From NCBI GenBank assembly GCA_965203505.1, contig OZ241880.1, forward strand, positions 2,418,001-2,482,000: DNA of 64,000 nt. Reading direction: 5' to 3'. The notes under the pieces are model-generated. The model was not told where the DNA came from and searched no databases. It saw only the letters and a program-made list of their open reading frames with translations. The position numbers were made by a program, and so were the translations under genes. Source of the stretch: Bin127 sp965203505. Lineage in GTDB: Bacteria > Chloroflexota > Dehalococcoidia > Lucifugimonadales > Lucifugimonadaceae. Positions 8,907-17,075 of this stretch are shown here, one piece after another; the stretch's first letter is position 1, and each line of letters begins with the position of its first letter.

Positions 8907-10655
8907 ATGAATCACATCACTACCAACGAAACAAACCAGCCAGATACCTCTAACGGGACCCTGAACGCTCCCTCACAATTGAACCAGCAGCACGTGGTCG
9001 ACGACATGGCTGCGTTCCTGAACGTCTTGCCGGAAGCGTTCCGCGCTGGATTGAACGGCTCCCAGAGCGAACCTCACGATATAGCGGGATTGCTCGAAGT
9101 CATCGTCGATCTTGGTCGTGTGCCGGAAGCCCGTTTCGTAGATGGTTCGGTCGTCTTAAACGACGGCGAAGTCACGCGTGACGACATCCAATCCGTGATC
9201 GCTGGCCTTGGTCGCTTCGGCGACGACAACCGCGCCGGCATCGAACGCACGCTGCACCGCTTCTCCGTCATCCGTGACCGCGAAGGTACACCCGTCGGTC
9301 TGACCTGCCGAGTTGGGCGAGCAGTTTTCGGCAGCGTTCGCCTCATCCAAGACCTCATCGAATCAGGGCGGAGCGTCCTGATTCTAGGACGACCCGGCGT
9401 CGGCAAGACCACGATACTCCGGGAAGTGGCACGCGTCTTGGCCGATGACGCATCACGCCGTGTCGTGATCGTCGACACCTCTAACGAGATCGGCGGCGAC
9501 GGTGCCGTCGCGCATCCCGCGATCGGTCGCGCCCGACGCATGCAAGTCCCCAACACCGAACTCCAGCACCGCATCATGATCGAGGCGGTGGAGAACCACA
9601 TGCCCGAAGTCGTGGTCATCGACGAGATCGGCACCGAACTCGAAGCCATCGCCGCCCGCACCATCGCCGAGCGCGGCGTCCAACTCGTCGCAACTGCGCA
9701 CGGCAATACACTGGGCAACGTCATCAGCAACCCGACGCTATCCGACTTGGTCGGAGGAACTCAAGCTGTCACATTGGGCGACATCGAAGCCCGGAGGCGA
9801 AGGACTCAGAAGACCGTCCTGGAGCGAAAGCACACACCGACATTCGACGTCGTAGTCGAGATGCGCGAACGCAACTACGTTGGCGTTCACAACGATGTCG
9901 GTAGAGCCGTCGACAGAATGTTGCGCGGGTTGCAAGTGCCACTAGAGATGAGGAAGCTGCAGGACGACGGAACAGTCGATTCGAAAGTCGAAGACGCGAT
10001 GCAGTCTGAAGACGGCTTCGAAACCGCTGCGTTCGACCTCAACTCTGTCCGCTCGCCCCGGCGCTCATACGACGCTCAAAACGGTCACTCCAACGGCAAT
10101 GGGTCGCGTTCATCGCGTTCCGAACGGAACGGCAATGATGAAGGCATGCCTGAACGGCCGCCTATTCAGGTCCATCCGTTTGGTGTTCCACGCGAGACGC
10201 TGAGATCGGCGATCCGTGCGATGGGTGTGCCCGTAGCGATGTCGGACTCCGCGCAAGAGGCCGACGTGCTCGTAACCACCAAGCTCCACTACGGCAGACG
10301 ACCTCCAGCAGTCAAACGCGCTGAACGCGACGGCGTTCCTGTCTACGTGCTTCGCCGAGGCACCCGCGAGCAGATCGAGCAATTCCTGAGTCGGTTCGAA
10401 ATCGAACGCCCCGGATTAAGCAACGGCTCTGCAAGCCAATCCGGCGAAGACGAATTCATCGTCGAAGAGGCGCTCGAAGAAGCCGAACGCGCCGTCGAAC
10501 GTGTCCTCAGTGGCGATCGCAAGGTAAACCTATCCGCCCAATCTGCCCACATCCGCCGATTGCAACACGCTCTTGCCGCTCGCTACAACGTCGGGTCAGC
10601 CAGCACTGGTCACGAACCTAACCGACACGTCATCATCCGACGCCGGCGTCGATGA
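8907..10655 (+). CDS. AAA+ ATPase with C-terminal R3H domain (SpoIIIAA/Ycf45-like)
   Basis: A 582-residue protein. Residues about 60-330 form a RecA/SpoIIIAA-like ATPase with Walker A GRPGVGKTT (161-169) and Walker B VVVIDE (235-240). A low-complexity linker rich in Asn, Ser and Gly follows (about 390-410). A C-terminal R3H-type motif (RRLQHALAARYN, about 550-562) precedes a basic tail RRRRR. R3H domains bind single-stranded nucleic acid, so an ATP-driven nucleic-acid role is likely. This architecture matches the Ycf45 family of cyanobacteria, plastids and Chloroflexota. Its exact function is not established. tmk follows 36 bases downstream. Confidence 0.85.
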   Translation: MNHITTNETNQPDTSNGTLNAPSQLNQQHVVDDMAAFLNVLPEAFRAGLNGSQSEPHDIAGLLEVIVDLGRVPEARFVDGSVVLNDGEVTRDDIQSVIAGLGRFGDDNRAGIERTLHRFSVIRDREGTPVGLTCRVGRAVFGSVRLIQDLIESGRSVLILGRPGVGKTTILREVARVLADDASRRVVIVDTSNEIGGDGAVAHPAIGRARRMQVPNTELQHRIMIEAVENHMPEVVVIDEIGTELEAIAARTIAERGVQLVATAHGNTLGNVISNPTLSDLVGGTQAVTLGDIEARRRRTQKTVLERKHTPTFDVVVEMRERNYVGVHNDVGRAVDRMLRGLQVPLEMRKLQDDGTVDSKVEDAMQSEDGFETAAFDLNSVRSPRRSYDAQNGHSNGNGSRSSRSERNGNDEGMPERPPIQVHPFGVPRETLRSAIRAMGVPVAMSDSAQEADVLVTTKLHYGRRPPAVKRAERDGVPVYVLRRGTREQIEQFLSRFEIERPGLSNGSASQSGEDEFIVEEALEEAERAVERVLSGDRKVNLSAQSAHIRRLQHALAARYNVGSASTGHEPNRHVIIRRRRR

Positions 10656-10691
10656 CATCCGAATCCACGGCATAGTCACGGTCACTCCACC

Positions 10692-11345
10692 ATGCCGCGC
10701 CAGTCGGTCCACAAAGCGCCGTTCATCTCATTCGAAGGCGGCGAAGGCGCCGGAAAAACCACGCAAGCCGAATTGTTGCGTCTGCGATTGGCGCGCCTGA
10801 ATCGACCAGTGTTGCTGGTCCGCGAGCCCGGTACGACGCGGCTCGGCGAGCAAGTCCGAGAGATCATCAAGTCGCAGAGCGACAATGTCCCCGCCGCAGA
10901 CGCGCTGCTATTCATGGCGGCCCGCGCCCAGCTCATGAACGATGTCATCGTGCCGGAACTCACCAAAGGCACAACGGTGATTTGCGACCGTTTCGCAGAC
11001 TCGACCATGGCATATCAAGGCTACGGCGGGAATCTGAACCTAGATCGCCTGCGACACGCCAACGAGCTCGCAACAAATGAGGTGAGCCCCGATCTCACGA
11101 TTCTCCTCGATGTGCCACCCGAAACCGGCCTGAAACGACGCGACACCGAGGACCAATCGAACGGTGAAACCCAGCGACGTTTCGAAGAACTTCCCATACG
11201 CTTCCACCGAAGCGTGAGACGTGGATACCGCGAACTCGCCGGCCGAGAGCCTAACCGCTGGGTCGAGATCGACGCTGCACGAGACCCTCACGAGGTTGCA
11301 GAAGACGTTTGGCAGCACGTCTCCGAATTCTTCGATTTGAATTAA
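10692..11345 (+). CDS. tmk: Thymidylate kinase
   Basis: This kinase phosphorylates dTMP to dTDP. The 217-residue protein has the P-loop EGGEGAGKTTQ, the DR(F/Y) motif CDRFADSTMAYQGYG and a LID-region arginine-rich segment, all in family order. It lies 36 bases after the R3H ATPase and 55 bases ahead of the aldolase gene. The N-terminus (about eight residues before the conserved FISFEGG core) is short and starts at ATG 10692; no strong ribosome-binding site decides the start. Confidence 0.93.
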   Translation: MPRQSVHKAPFISFEGGEGAGKTTQAELLRLRLARLNRPVLLVREPGTTRLGEQVREIIKSQSDNVPAADALLFMAARAQLMNDVIVPELTKGTTVICDRFADSTMAYQGYGGNLNLDRLRHANELATNEVSPDLTILLDVPPETGLKRRDTEDQSNGETQRRFEELPIRFHRSVRRGYRELAGREPNRWVEIDAARDPHEVAEDVWQHVSEFFDLN

Positions 11346-11400
11346 CCTAAAGCATCGCGAATAGACCTATGCCGAGCCTGACGGCAGGAGACCAGACACC

Positions 11401-12171
11401 ATGCGAACCAACACGATGAAGCGAAAGATGCTCGACGGCGGCACCACCCTCGGTCCGTTCGTCGGATGGCCTGCTCCTGCGTTGGTCGAGTTGATGGGTT
11501 GGGCAGGTTTCGACTTCGTCGTGATCGATTGCGAACACGGGATCATGGACTACGAGACCGCCGAGAACATGATCCGCGCCGCCGAACTCTCCGGCACGAC
11601 GCCCATCGTCCGCATCGGCATGAACGACCAGCAGCACATCCAGCGCTACCTCGAAGGCGGCGCGCAGGGCGTGATGATCCCGCTCATCAATAACGGCGAA
11701 CAAGGTCGCGCCGTCGTCGACTCCGTCAAATATCCGCCAGTCGGTAAACGGGGTGGCTTCTCAGGACGCTCCGCCATGTTCGGCATCCAAGACCAAGCGG
11801 AGTACGTCAAACAGGCCAACGAAGAGACATTCGTCTGCCTCCAGATCGAAACTCCCGAAAGCATCGTCAACGCCGACGAGATCATCAACGTCGAAGGTGC
11901 CGACTGCATCTTCATGGGACCTGGCGACCTCTCCCTCAACATGGGCTACCCCGGACAGATCTCGCATCCCGAAGTCGTTAGCGAAATCGAAACCCTCGTC
12001 AAGAAAACGCACGATGCAGGCAAAATCTCTGGCACCCTCGGAGTAACCGTCGAGCAAGCACAGTTCTGGCACCAACGCGGCGTCCAATGGATCGTCAGCG
12101 GCGCATCGCGCTTCCTGCTCGCGGAAGCGAGGAGCTATTTGGACCAGACGCACGGATCTGGGATCGGGTGA
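11401..12171 (+). CDS. HpcH/HpaI-family class II aldolase
   Basis: This is a metal-dependent pyruvate aldolase of about 256 residues, which splits 4-hydroxy-2-oxo acids to pyruvate and an aldehyde. Family motifs are present: catalytic-histidine segment DCEHGIMDY, VRIG, the metal-ligand glutamate in LQIETPESI, and MGPGDLSLNMG containing the metal-binding aspartate. CAGGAGA lies upstream of the ATG. The natural substrate (hydroxy-oxoheptanedioate, rhamnonate-derived, or another sugar acid) is not fixed by sequence. It may serve the aromatic or sugar-acid degradation suggested by the other catabolic genes here. Confidence 0.85.
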   Translation: MRTNTMKRKMLDGGTTLGPFVGWPAPALVELMGWAGFDFVVIDCEHGIMDYETAENMIRAAELSGTTPIVRIGMNDQQHIQRYLEGGAQGVMIPLINNGEQGRAVVDSVKYPPVGKRGGFSGRSAMFGIQDQAEYVKQANEETFVCLQIETPESIVNADEIINVEGADCIFMGPGDLSLNMGYPGQISHPEVVSEIETLVKKTHDAGKISGTLGVTVEQAQFWHQRGVQWIVSGASRFLLAEARSYLDQTHGSGIG

Positions 12172-12215
12172 CAAAGCCTCGTCGAAGTTCCTGACAGGAA
12201 CTATGTCCCGCTCCG

Positions 12216-13139
12216 ATGACGCATCCCGACCACGCCGTCGTCACCGGAGCTTTTAGCTACACTGGCGGATACATCGCACGACGTTTGTTGGAACGCGGCA
12301 CCCGCGTCAAAACCCTCACCCGTCATCCAGACCTAAAGAACGCGTTTAGTGGCAACGTAGAAACCGCTCCGCTGGATTTCACCGACAGAGCCGAGCTTAC
12401 CCGTTCGATGGAGGGTGCCGATGTCTTCTTCAACACATATTGGATCCGGTTTGAACGGGGCGAAATCACGTTCGACGGCGCCGTGGAAAACTCCAAAACG
12501 CTTTTCGAAGCCGCAATCGACGCAGGTATCTCCAAGATCGTCCACATCTCCGTCTCAAATCCTTCCGCCGATTCACCGCTACCCTATTTCAGCGGCAAGT
12601 GGCGAGTCGAAGAAGCACTAAAAACCTACGGCATTCCATACGCCATCATTCGCCCAACACTGGTATTCGGCAGAGACGACCTACTCCTCAACAACATCGC
12701 CTGGGCACTCCGACGCTTTCCCTTCTTCCCCATCTACGGCAACGGCAACTATCAAGTGCAGCCAATCTTCGCCGAAGACCTCGCTGAACTGGCGGTCCAA
12801 GCGGCGGCGTCAACAAGTGATGGTTTCACGGCCGACGCAGCCGGGCCTGACACTCTTTCCTTCAAAGAACTACTCCGCCTGATGGCTTCGAAAATGCGCG
12901 TCAGCTGTGGATTTTTGCACACGCCGCCGAGCATCGGACTTGCACTGACGAGCGTGGTCGGACTAATGATGCGCGACGTAGTCCTAACACGTGACGAGGT
13001 GGATGGATTGATGGCCGGGCTTCTGACTTCTGATACTCCGCCAACCGGCACAACTAGGTTCGCTGACTGGCTCGGGGAAAATGCAGACGGTCTGGGTCGC
13101 CGATATACCTCTGAACTCCAACGCAATTTCAGCATCTAG
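12216..13139 (+). CDS. NAD(P)-binding atypical SDR (NmrA/NDUFA9-like)
   Basis: The 307-residue protein starts with a Rossmann fold (VVTGAFSYTGGYIARRLLERG), using the GxxGxxG-type spacing of extended/atypical short-chain dehydrogenases. A central KWRVEEALKTYGIPYAIIRP segment is typical of NmrA-like and NDUFA9-like proteins, where the usual YxxxK catalytic pair is replaced. It may act as a nucleotide sensor, quinone-related chaperone or oxidoreductase; sequence alone does not decide. It follows the aldolase by 44 bases and converges with the Nudix gene. Confidence 0.75.
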   Translation: MTHPDHAVVTGAFSYTGGYIARRLLERGTRVKTLTRHPDLKNAFSGNVETAPLDFTDRAELTRSMEGADVFFNTYWIRFERGEITFDGAVENSKTLFEAAIDAGISKIVHISVSNPSADSPLPYFSGKWRVEEALKTYGIPYAIIRPTLVFGRDDLLLNNIAWALRRFPFFPIYGNGNYQVQPIFAEDLAELAVQAAASTSDGFTADAAGPDTLSFKELLRLMASKMRVSCGFLHTPPSIGLALTSVVGLMMRDVVLTRDEVDGLMAGLLTSDTPPTGTTRFADWLGENADGLGRRYTSELQRNFSI

Positions 13140-13173
13140 TTAACTATCGGTGGTCGGTTGTCGCGGCATCATG

Positions 13174-13662
13174 TCAACTTCTTATCTTCAACCCGTTGTG
13201 CCAATGCCGCACGATACGGTCGTCGTGTTCAAACGCCAGTTCCGGCATCTCGTCCAACGCAAACACACGCGCCTCCGATGTCTCATCGCCCGCCACCAAC
13301 TCACCCGAAACCACATCCGCATGGTAGACGACTAGGACTACCGCTTGTCCCGCTTCGCTGTAAACACCCACCAGCCACTCAACCCTTACGACCAGCCCAC
13401 ACTCCTCCAAAACCTCGCGTTCCAATGCCCGTTCCAGTTTTTCGCCTCGGTCCACGTAGCCGGAGGGGAAACTCCATTTGCCGATTTGTGGCTCGATTGC
13501 GCGTTTGAGCAGTACGATGCCATTGTCCATTGGGATGATCGCCGCCACCGCGACTTTGGGGTCCGAGTAGATGATCCGGTCGCACTCCACGCAGCGGTGG
13601 TGACCGCCATCTACGGGAGTTAACGGCGGTAGTTCAGGATGGTGGGGCGCTGCGCTGGTCAT
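13174..13662 (-). CDS. Nudix hydrolase
   Basis: The 162-residue protein contains a full Nudix box: GYVDRGE, seven residues, then REVLEECGL, matching Gx5Ex7REUxEExGU. A short Cys-containing segment (HRCVECDRIIYSDPK) lies before it, resembling the zinc-ribbon/SDPK lead of NADH pyrophosphatase-like and ADP-ribose-type Nudix proteins. Only one CxxC pair is present, so an intact ribbon is doubtful. The substrate is probably a nucleoside diphosphate derivative, not determinable here. It is convergent with the SDR gene. Confidence 0.88.
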   Translation of the reverse strand: MTSAAPHHPELPPLTPVDGGHHRCVECDRIIYSDPKVAVAAIIPMDNGIVLLKRAIEPQIGKWSFPSGYVDRGEKLERALEREVLEECGLVVRVEWLVGVYSEAGQAVVLVVYHADVVSGELVAGDETSEARVFALDEMPELAFEHDDRIVRHWHNGLKIRS

Positions 13663-13713
13663 GTCGATGATTATGTTTGATGTGCCACCCCAAATGCGTC
13701 GCCCTAAATGACT

Positions 13714-14103
13714 TTAGATTTCATGAGTCAACCTTCCGTTGACCTGTAATCGGTAAGTCTCGCCTGGTCCTATCACAGTCTTGTCGACGATTTCAGGCCA
13801 TGCTTTGACCAGCTTCCAAGCGACATCCCAATATGGAATCCTCGCCCATCCTCTGTGCATAATCACCCATGTCAAATTGCTTTGCCGGATGATCTCTATC
13901 TCGTTTCGCATCTTGTCGCGGGTCACTACGATCCAACTTTCGCGATTCTCCGACAAAAGACGGATCCAATCGCGATCGTCGTAGCCTTCCCAGGTCCGGT
14001 CGCGGACGCTTAAGACGCGGCCGCCCCGATTGGCGTGACTGTGCAGCGCGTCGATCGCTGCCGCGAGACTATGCGGCAGATTTTCGTCGAAAAGGAAATT
14101 CAT
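13714..14103 (-). CDS. DUF5615 PIN-like protein, probable toxin
   Basis: A 129-residue protein opening MNFLFDENLPHSLAAAI. The FDENLP motif and later VVTRDKM segment (aspartates of a PIN-like/Mut7-C nuclease fold) identify the DUF5615 family, which is commonly paired with DUF433 proteins in toxin-antitoxin-like modules. The start ATG overlaps the stop of the upstream DUF433 gene (ATGA arrangement at 14100-14103), so the two are translationally coupled. Toxic RNase activity is inferred from family context, not shown. Confidence 0.8.
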   Translation of the reverse strand: MNFLFDENLPHSLAAAIDALHSHANRGGRVLSVRDRTWEGYDDRDWIRLLSENRESWIVVTRDKMRNEIEIIRQSNLTWVIMHRGWARIPYWDVAWKLVKAWPEIVDKTVIGPGETYRLQVNGRLTHEI

Positions 14104-14792
14104 ACGACGACGAGTGAATGCCGACGTTCTCTTTCTTCTTCAAACAGAAGAGCGTCTTCGACCGCATCGACCGACACGTCGTAGGCACGGGCCGCCGCAT
14201 CTATGTCGCGACCTTCGGCGATGTACGCATCTTTCAACGTTTGGGTCCGTACGCGAAACTCAGTCATAATCGGCGCACCGAACGCGTATGCGGGGTCCAG
14301 ACACACAACTTTGGATCCGATGCCCAAACTCCATTCATCGGCGGGATACCATCTGATCGGATCGTCGGCTTCATAGTCGACCGGTTCGAACAATGAAGGG
14401 CTCACGATTTTTTCGAACGCCAATTGGCTGTGTTCCGATACGTCTTCTAAACCAACAGTGGTCTCGGCAAACACTTCGGCGCCGTCCGTCATGAACCGAC
14501 GATTCGAGAACGGATAGTCAGTGCCAAATCGTTCGCGTGCGTAGTGTGCAGTCTCCTTGAGGACTCTCACGCGAACTCCGGCTTCGTTGAACGCGTGAAC
14601 GATCCGAATCTCGAGCAAATCGGAGAAACTCAAGATGTAATACCCTCCGGCTTGCAACTGGCGTTCAGCGCCGCAAGAAACCGAAGGCAATATCTGATCC
14701 ATAGCTGCGTATACGAACTGCCGACTCGCACCCGTCATCGTGCACACGTCGGCAGTGCGATACCATCCTTGCGCAATCCTCGCGGTGGTCAG
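14100..14792 (-). CDS. DUF433 protein with N-terminal HTH, probable antitoxin
   Basis: The protein has an N-terminal MerR-like winged helix (WYRTADVCTMTGASRQFVYAA) and a C-terminal DUF433 helix-turn-helix (LKDAYIAEGRDIDAAARAYDVS). The first ATG or GTG (14738, 14747) would cut the N-terminal HTH in half. The frame is open to a CTG at 14792, preceded by TTAGGAG with six bases between, and the codon before that site is an in-frame stop (TAG overlapping the AGGAG). I therefore place the start at CTG 14792, giving 230 residues. It overlaps the DUF5615 gene and probably neutralises and autoregulates it. Start choice is inference. Confidence 0.7.
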   Translation of the reverse strand: MTTARIAQGWYRTADVCTMTGASRQFVYAAMDQILPSVSCGAERQLQAGGYYILSFSDLLEIRIVHAFNEAGVRVRVLKETAHYARERFGTDYPFSNRRFMTDGAEVFAETTVGLEDVSEHSQLAFEKIVSPSLFEPVDYEADDPIRWYPADEWSLGIGSKVVCLDPAYAFGAPIMTEFRVRTQTLKDAYIAEGRDIDAAARAYDVSVDAVEDALLFEEERERRHSLVVV

Positions 14793-15154
14793 TTTGAACT
14801 CCTAAGCCATGAACTTTACTCGGTAAACGTCGTCTTAAATTGAAGATATCAGAACCAAAACAGACCGTGTGTCGACTCAGTTTCTCAAGGCCATTGTTGA
14901 ATTCCCGGGTACCAACCTTGTTCGACTTGACTGATTCGACCTGATGGTGACCCTATTAAACCGAACGTCGGCGCGATGTGGGTTTCCCAACCTTGGCGTC
15001 CATTTCCGATTCTAATTGGAATTTGCGTACTAAAAGCACTCTTCGACCGGTGATCATGGCGAAGGATCGGTTTTTGCGGATTTCCTTGCTTCGACCAATC
15101 GGCGCGCATCAATATCTCGTCGCCACTAACTGAACTGCCCTTTAGAATTTCGGC
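14793..15154. other. Non-coding stretch between DUF433 gene and small membrane protein
   Basis: About 360 bases without a convincing gene. The leader and promoter of the antitoxin-toxin pair must lie at its left end (14793-14880, minus strand), and the promoter of the membrane protein at its right end. I see no RNA gene, no member of the dispersed repeats and no convincing terminator. Short open frames here have no family character. Confidence 0.5.
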
Positions 15155-15535
15155 ATGAGAGTTCTGAGGATCTTGTTGATGGTTCTGGGGGTGGTTCACG
15201 TCCTGTTTGTTGGGTTGACTGCGGTTGTGGGGAGTTTTGCGGATGGGGGTGATGTTTGGTCGCGGTTGCTTTTGACGTTGTTGCATCCGATTGCGGCGAT
15301 TGCGATTTTGGTGCTGGTGTTCGTTCGGTTGCCGCCTAAGCGGATCGCGTCCGTCGCGGTTGCGGTTTTGGCGATCAATATCGTTGCCGATGTGGTAATC
15401 GCGGCGTTGATCGGCGTTGGTTCGATCAAGGGAGATTGGGCGTTGCCGCTGGTGTTTTCCGTGGTGCCGGTGCTCGCGATCATCTACGCAGTCTTGGTGC
15501 TGCGTTCCGACGATGAGCTATACGACACCGAATAG
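15155..15535 (+). CDS. Small four-helix membrane protein, unknown
   Basis: A 126-residue protein made almost entirely of four predicted hydrophobic spans (about residues 3-25, 37-59, 65-87 and 95-117), with short charged loops and an acidic C-terminus (RSDDELYDTE). I do not recognise the family; the general look is of small DoxX-like or DUF-type inner-membrane proteins. Guanine- and thymine-rich codons (gttttg runs) differ from the neighbours, which may only reflect the hydrophobic composition. It is convergent with the sulfatase. Confidence 0.65.
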   Translation: MRVLRILLMVLGVVHVLFVGLTAVVGSFADGGDVWSRLLLTLLHPIAAIAILVLVFVRLPPKRIASVAVAVLAINIVADVVIAALIGVGSIKGDWALPLVFSVVPVLAIIYAVLVLRSDDELYDTE

Positions 15536-15565
15536 CGATCGGTGCCGGCTTGTTGCGAACTATCG

Positions 15566-16876
15566 CTAGGTCATCTCAGCGAATATTGGGTTTAGTTTCG
15601 CGCGGGCCGCTGCGGACGCTTCACCATCTTCCGACTCGAATATCGGTAGCTCCTCGTCCAGATCTGCGTTGAGGTCGTAAAGTTCGCCCGTCTCGTACAG
15701 CTTCCAGTTGCGATCGCGGACAAAGCGGATGGTGTCAACCGGTACGTTCGGTGACATTGGCATGAAGTGGAAGAAGAGCCAGTCCTTCGGATCGCCGGTT
15801 TCGCCGCGCAGTTGCGGGTAGAACGAGGTTCCGTCGATTTCGTAGCCTTCGGGTGCGTCCACCCCGCCTGCCTCTAGCATCGTGGGGAGGAAGTCCGTCA
15901 CGTCGACTAAGTCGGTATTCACGGCGCCGGCTGGGATCGTGCCGGGCATTTGCGCGATCAGCGGCACGTGAGTTCCCTGATCATTCGTCTTGCCTTTGCC
16001 GCCACAGATCTCGTTGTGTCGGTGCACAACTGAGCAGACCTCTTGTGGCGAGCCGTTGTCGCCGGTGTAAATCACGAGGGTGTCTTCGCTAAGGCCTTGT
16101 TCTGCAAGGTAGTCCAGTAACCGCCCGATCAGCTTGTCGTGATACTCGACCATGTCCTTGTAGTAGCGGGGATGTGCTTCGCTGCCGGAATCGTCCATGG
16201 CAGCCCACGTAGGCGCGCCGAGCGTCTTGTTCGAATTCGGTTCGAAGCCGTCCCATTCCGGGCTGTCCGGTGTAGGTTCGAATGGTCCATGTGTCAGGGC
16301 CATCGGCCAATAGACGAAGAACGGGTTGTCGTCGTCCTTTTTCCGGTCGATGAAGTCGGTGATGTAGTCGAGGAACAGGTCGTCGCCATATTCGCCCTTG
16401 GTGTCATCCCGGTATTCGCCGTTCCGGTAGATGATCGGGTCCTTGTAGCGGGAGCCTTTGTGCTCGGTGTGGTGGGCGTGCCAGACGTTGAACTCGTCGA
16501 AACCGGCGTCCTCAATCTTCTGACCTTTGTTCCGCATCTCGGGGAACTGCTCCGGCGGGTTGTATGAGTAGAGCTGCCACTTGCCAGAGATGCAGGTGTT
16601 GTATCCGGCGTCTGAGAAGATGTGGCCGAACGTGACCTCGTCGGGACGCATCAGACCGAAGCCGATGTAGTTCCTGAAGTTGTGTTTGCCCGTCATCAAG
16701 GCGACGCGCGTCGGTGTGCACAACGGTAGGACGTGCCCCTCATCGAACCGCATCCCGTTCGCCGCCATCTCGTCTAAACGTGGCGTGGCGTATGACGTTC
16801 CGCCGTTGACTCCGATGCACTCGTACCCGAGGTCGTCGGACATGATCATGATGATGTTAGGTCGTTTTTCAGACAT
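15566..16876 (-). CDS. Sulfatase (formylglycine-type, cysteine precursor)
   Basis: A 436-residue arylsulfatase-family enzyme. The N-terminal RPNIIMIMSDDLGY gives the metal-binding aspartates. The modification motif CTPTRVALMTG fits C-x-P-x-R-x4-T-G, so Cys would be oxidised to formylglycine. TGDNGS and GGKGKTNDQGTHVP are the further active-site segments. Where many family members read GKWHLG, this protein reads GKWQLYS. The start MSEKRPN at 16876 follows GGGAGAGG. The frame continues upstream only through the dispersed R1 repeat, which should not be read as protein. No signal peptide is seen, so it is probably cytoplasmic. A close paralogue lies at 63090-64000. Confidence 0.92.
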   Translation of the reverse strand: MSEKRPNIIMIMSDDLGYECIGVNGGTSYATPRLDEMAANGMRFDEGHVLPLCTPTRVALMTGKHNFRNYIGFGLMRPDEVTFGHIFSDAGYNTCISGKWQLYSYNPPEQFPEMRNKGQKIEDAGFDEFNVWHAHHTEHKGSRYKDPIIYRNGEYRDDTKGEYGDDLFLDYITDFIDRKKDDDNPFFVYWPMALTHGPFEPTPDSPEWDGFEPNSNKTLGAPTWAAMDDSGSEAHPRYYKDMVEYHDKLIGRLLDYLAEQGLSEDTLVIYTGDNGSPQEVCSVVHRHNEICGGKGKTNDQGTHVPLIAQMPGTIPAGAVNTDLVDVTDFLPTMLEAGGVDAPEGYEIDGTSFYPQLRGETGDPKDWLFFHFMPMSPNVPVDTIRFVRDRNWKLYETGELYDLNADLDEELPIFESEDGEASAAARAKLNPIFAEMT

Positions 16877-16942
16877 GGCGCCTCTCCCGCTGATAGACCA
16901 TATCAGGCATTGCATGGATGGGCAGGATGGCGACGCGTACCC

Positions 16943-16968
16943 GTAGGGGCGATCCCTGGTGGTCGCCC
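16943..16968 (+). repeat. Dispersed repeat R1
   Basis: This is a copy of the R1 element: GTAGGGGCGATCCC, three or four variable bases, then GGTCGCCC. GGGCGA pairs with TCGCCC, so it can fold as a hairpin. Other copies are at 46476, 47484 (minus), 55322, 55360 (partial), 59858, 59972 (minus), 60047 (minus), 61746, 62793, 62970 (partial) and 63053 (minus). It lies upstream of the sulfatase start and its translation produces a spurious N-terminal extension. Confidence 0.85.
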
Positions 16969-17041
16969 TAACAACCCAAACAACCAACAACAAAATCCCA
17001 CCAATCCCCCCCCCTTCAATCCCAAAAATCCCAATTCACAT

Positions 17042-17069
17042 TTGACTCCTGCAACATCTGTAGTATTAT
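17042..17069 (+). promoter_or_regulatory. Sigma70-like promoter of the duplicated non-coding block, copy A
   Basis: TTGACT (17042-17047) and TATTAT (17064-17069) are separated by 16 bases. The same layout (TTGATT, 16 identical spacer bases, TATTAT) occurs in copy B at 61964-61991. Upstream of the -35 the two loci are unrelated, so the promoter is the left boundary of the duplicated block. The ATG at 17068 overlaps the -10 box and cannot be translated from this promoter. Confidence 0.65.
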
Positions 17070-17075
17070 GAACAA

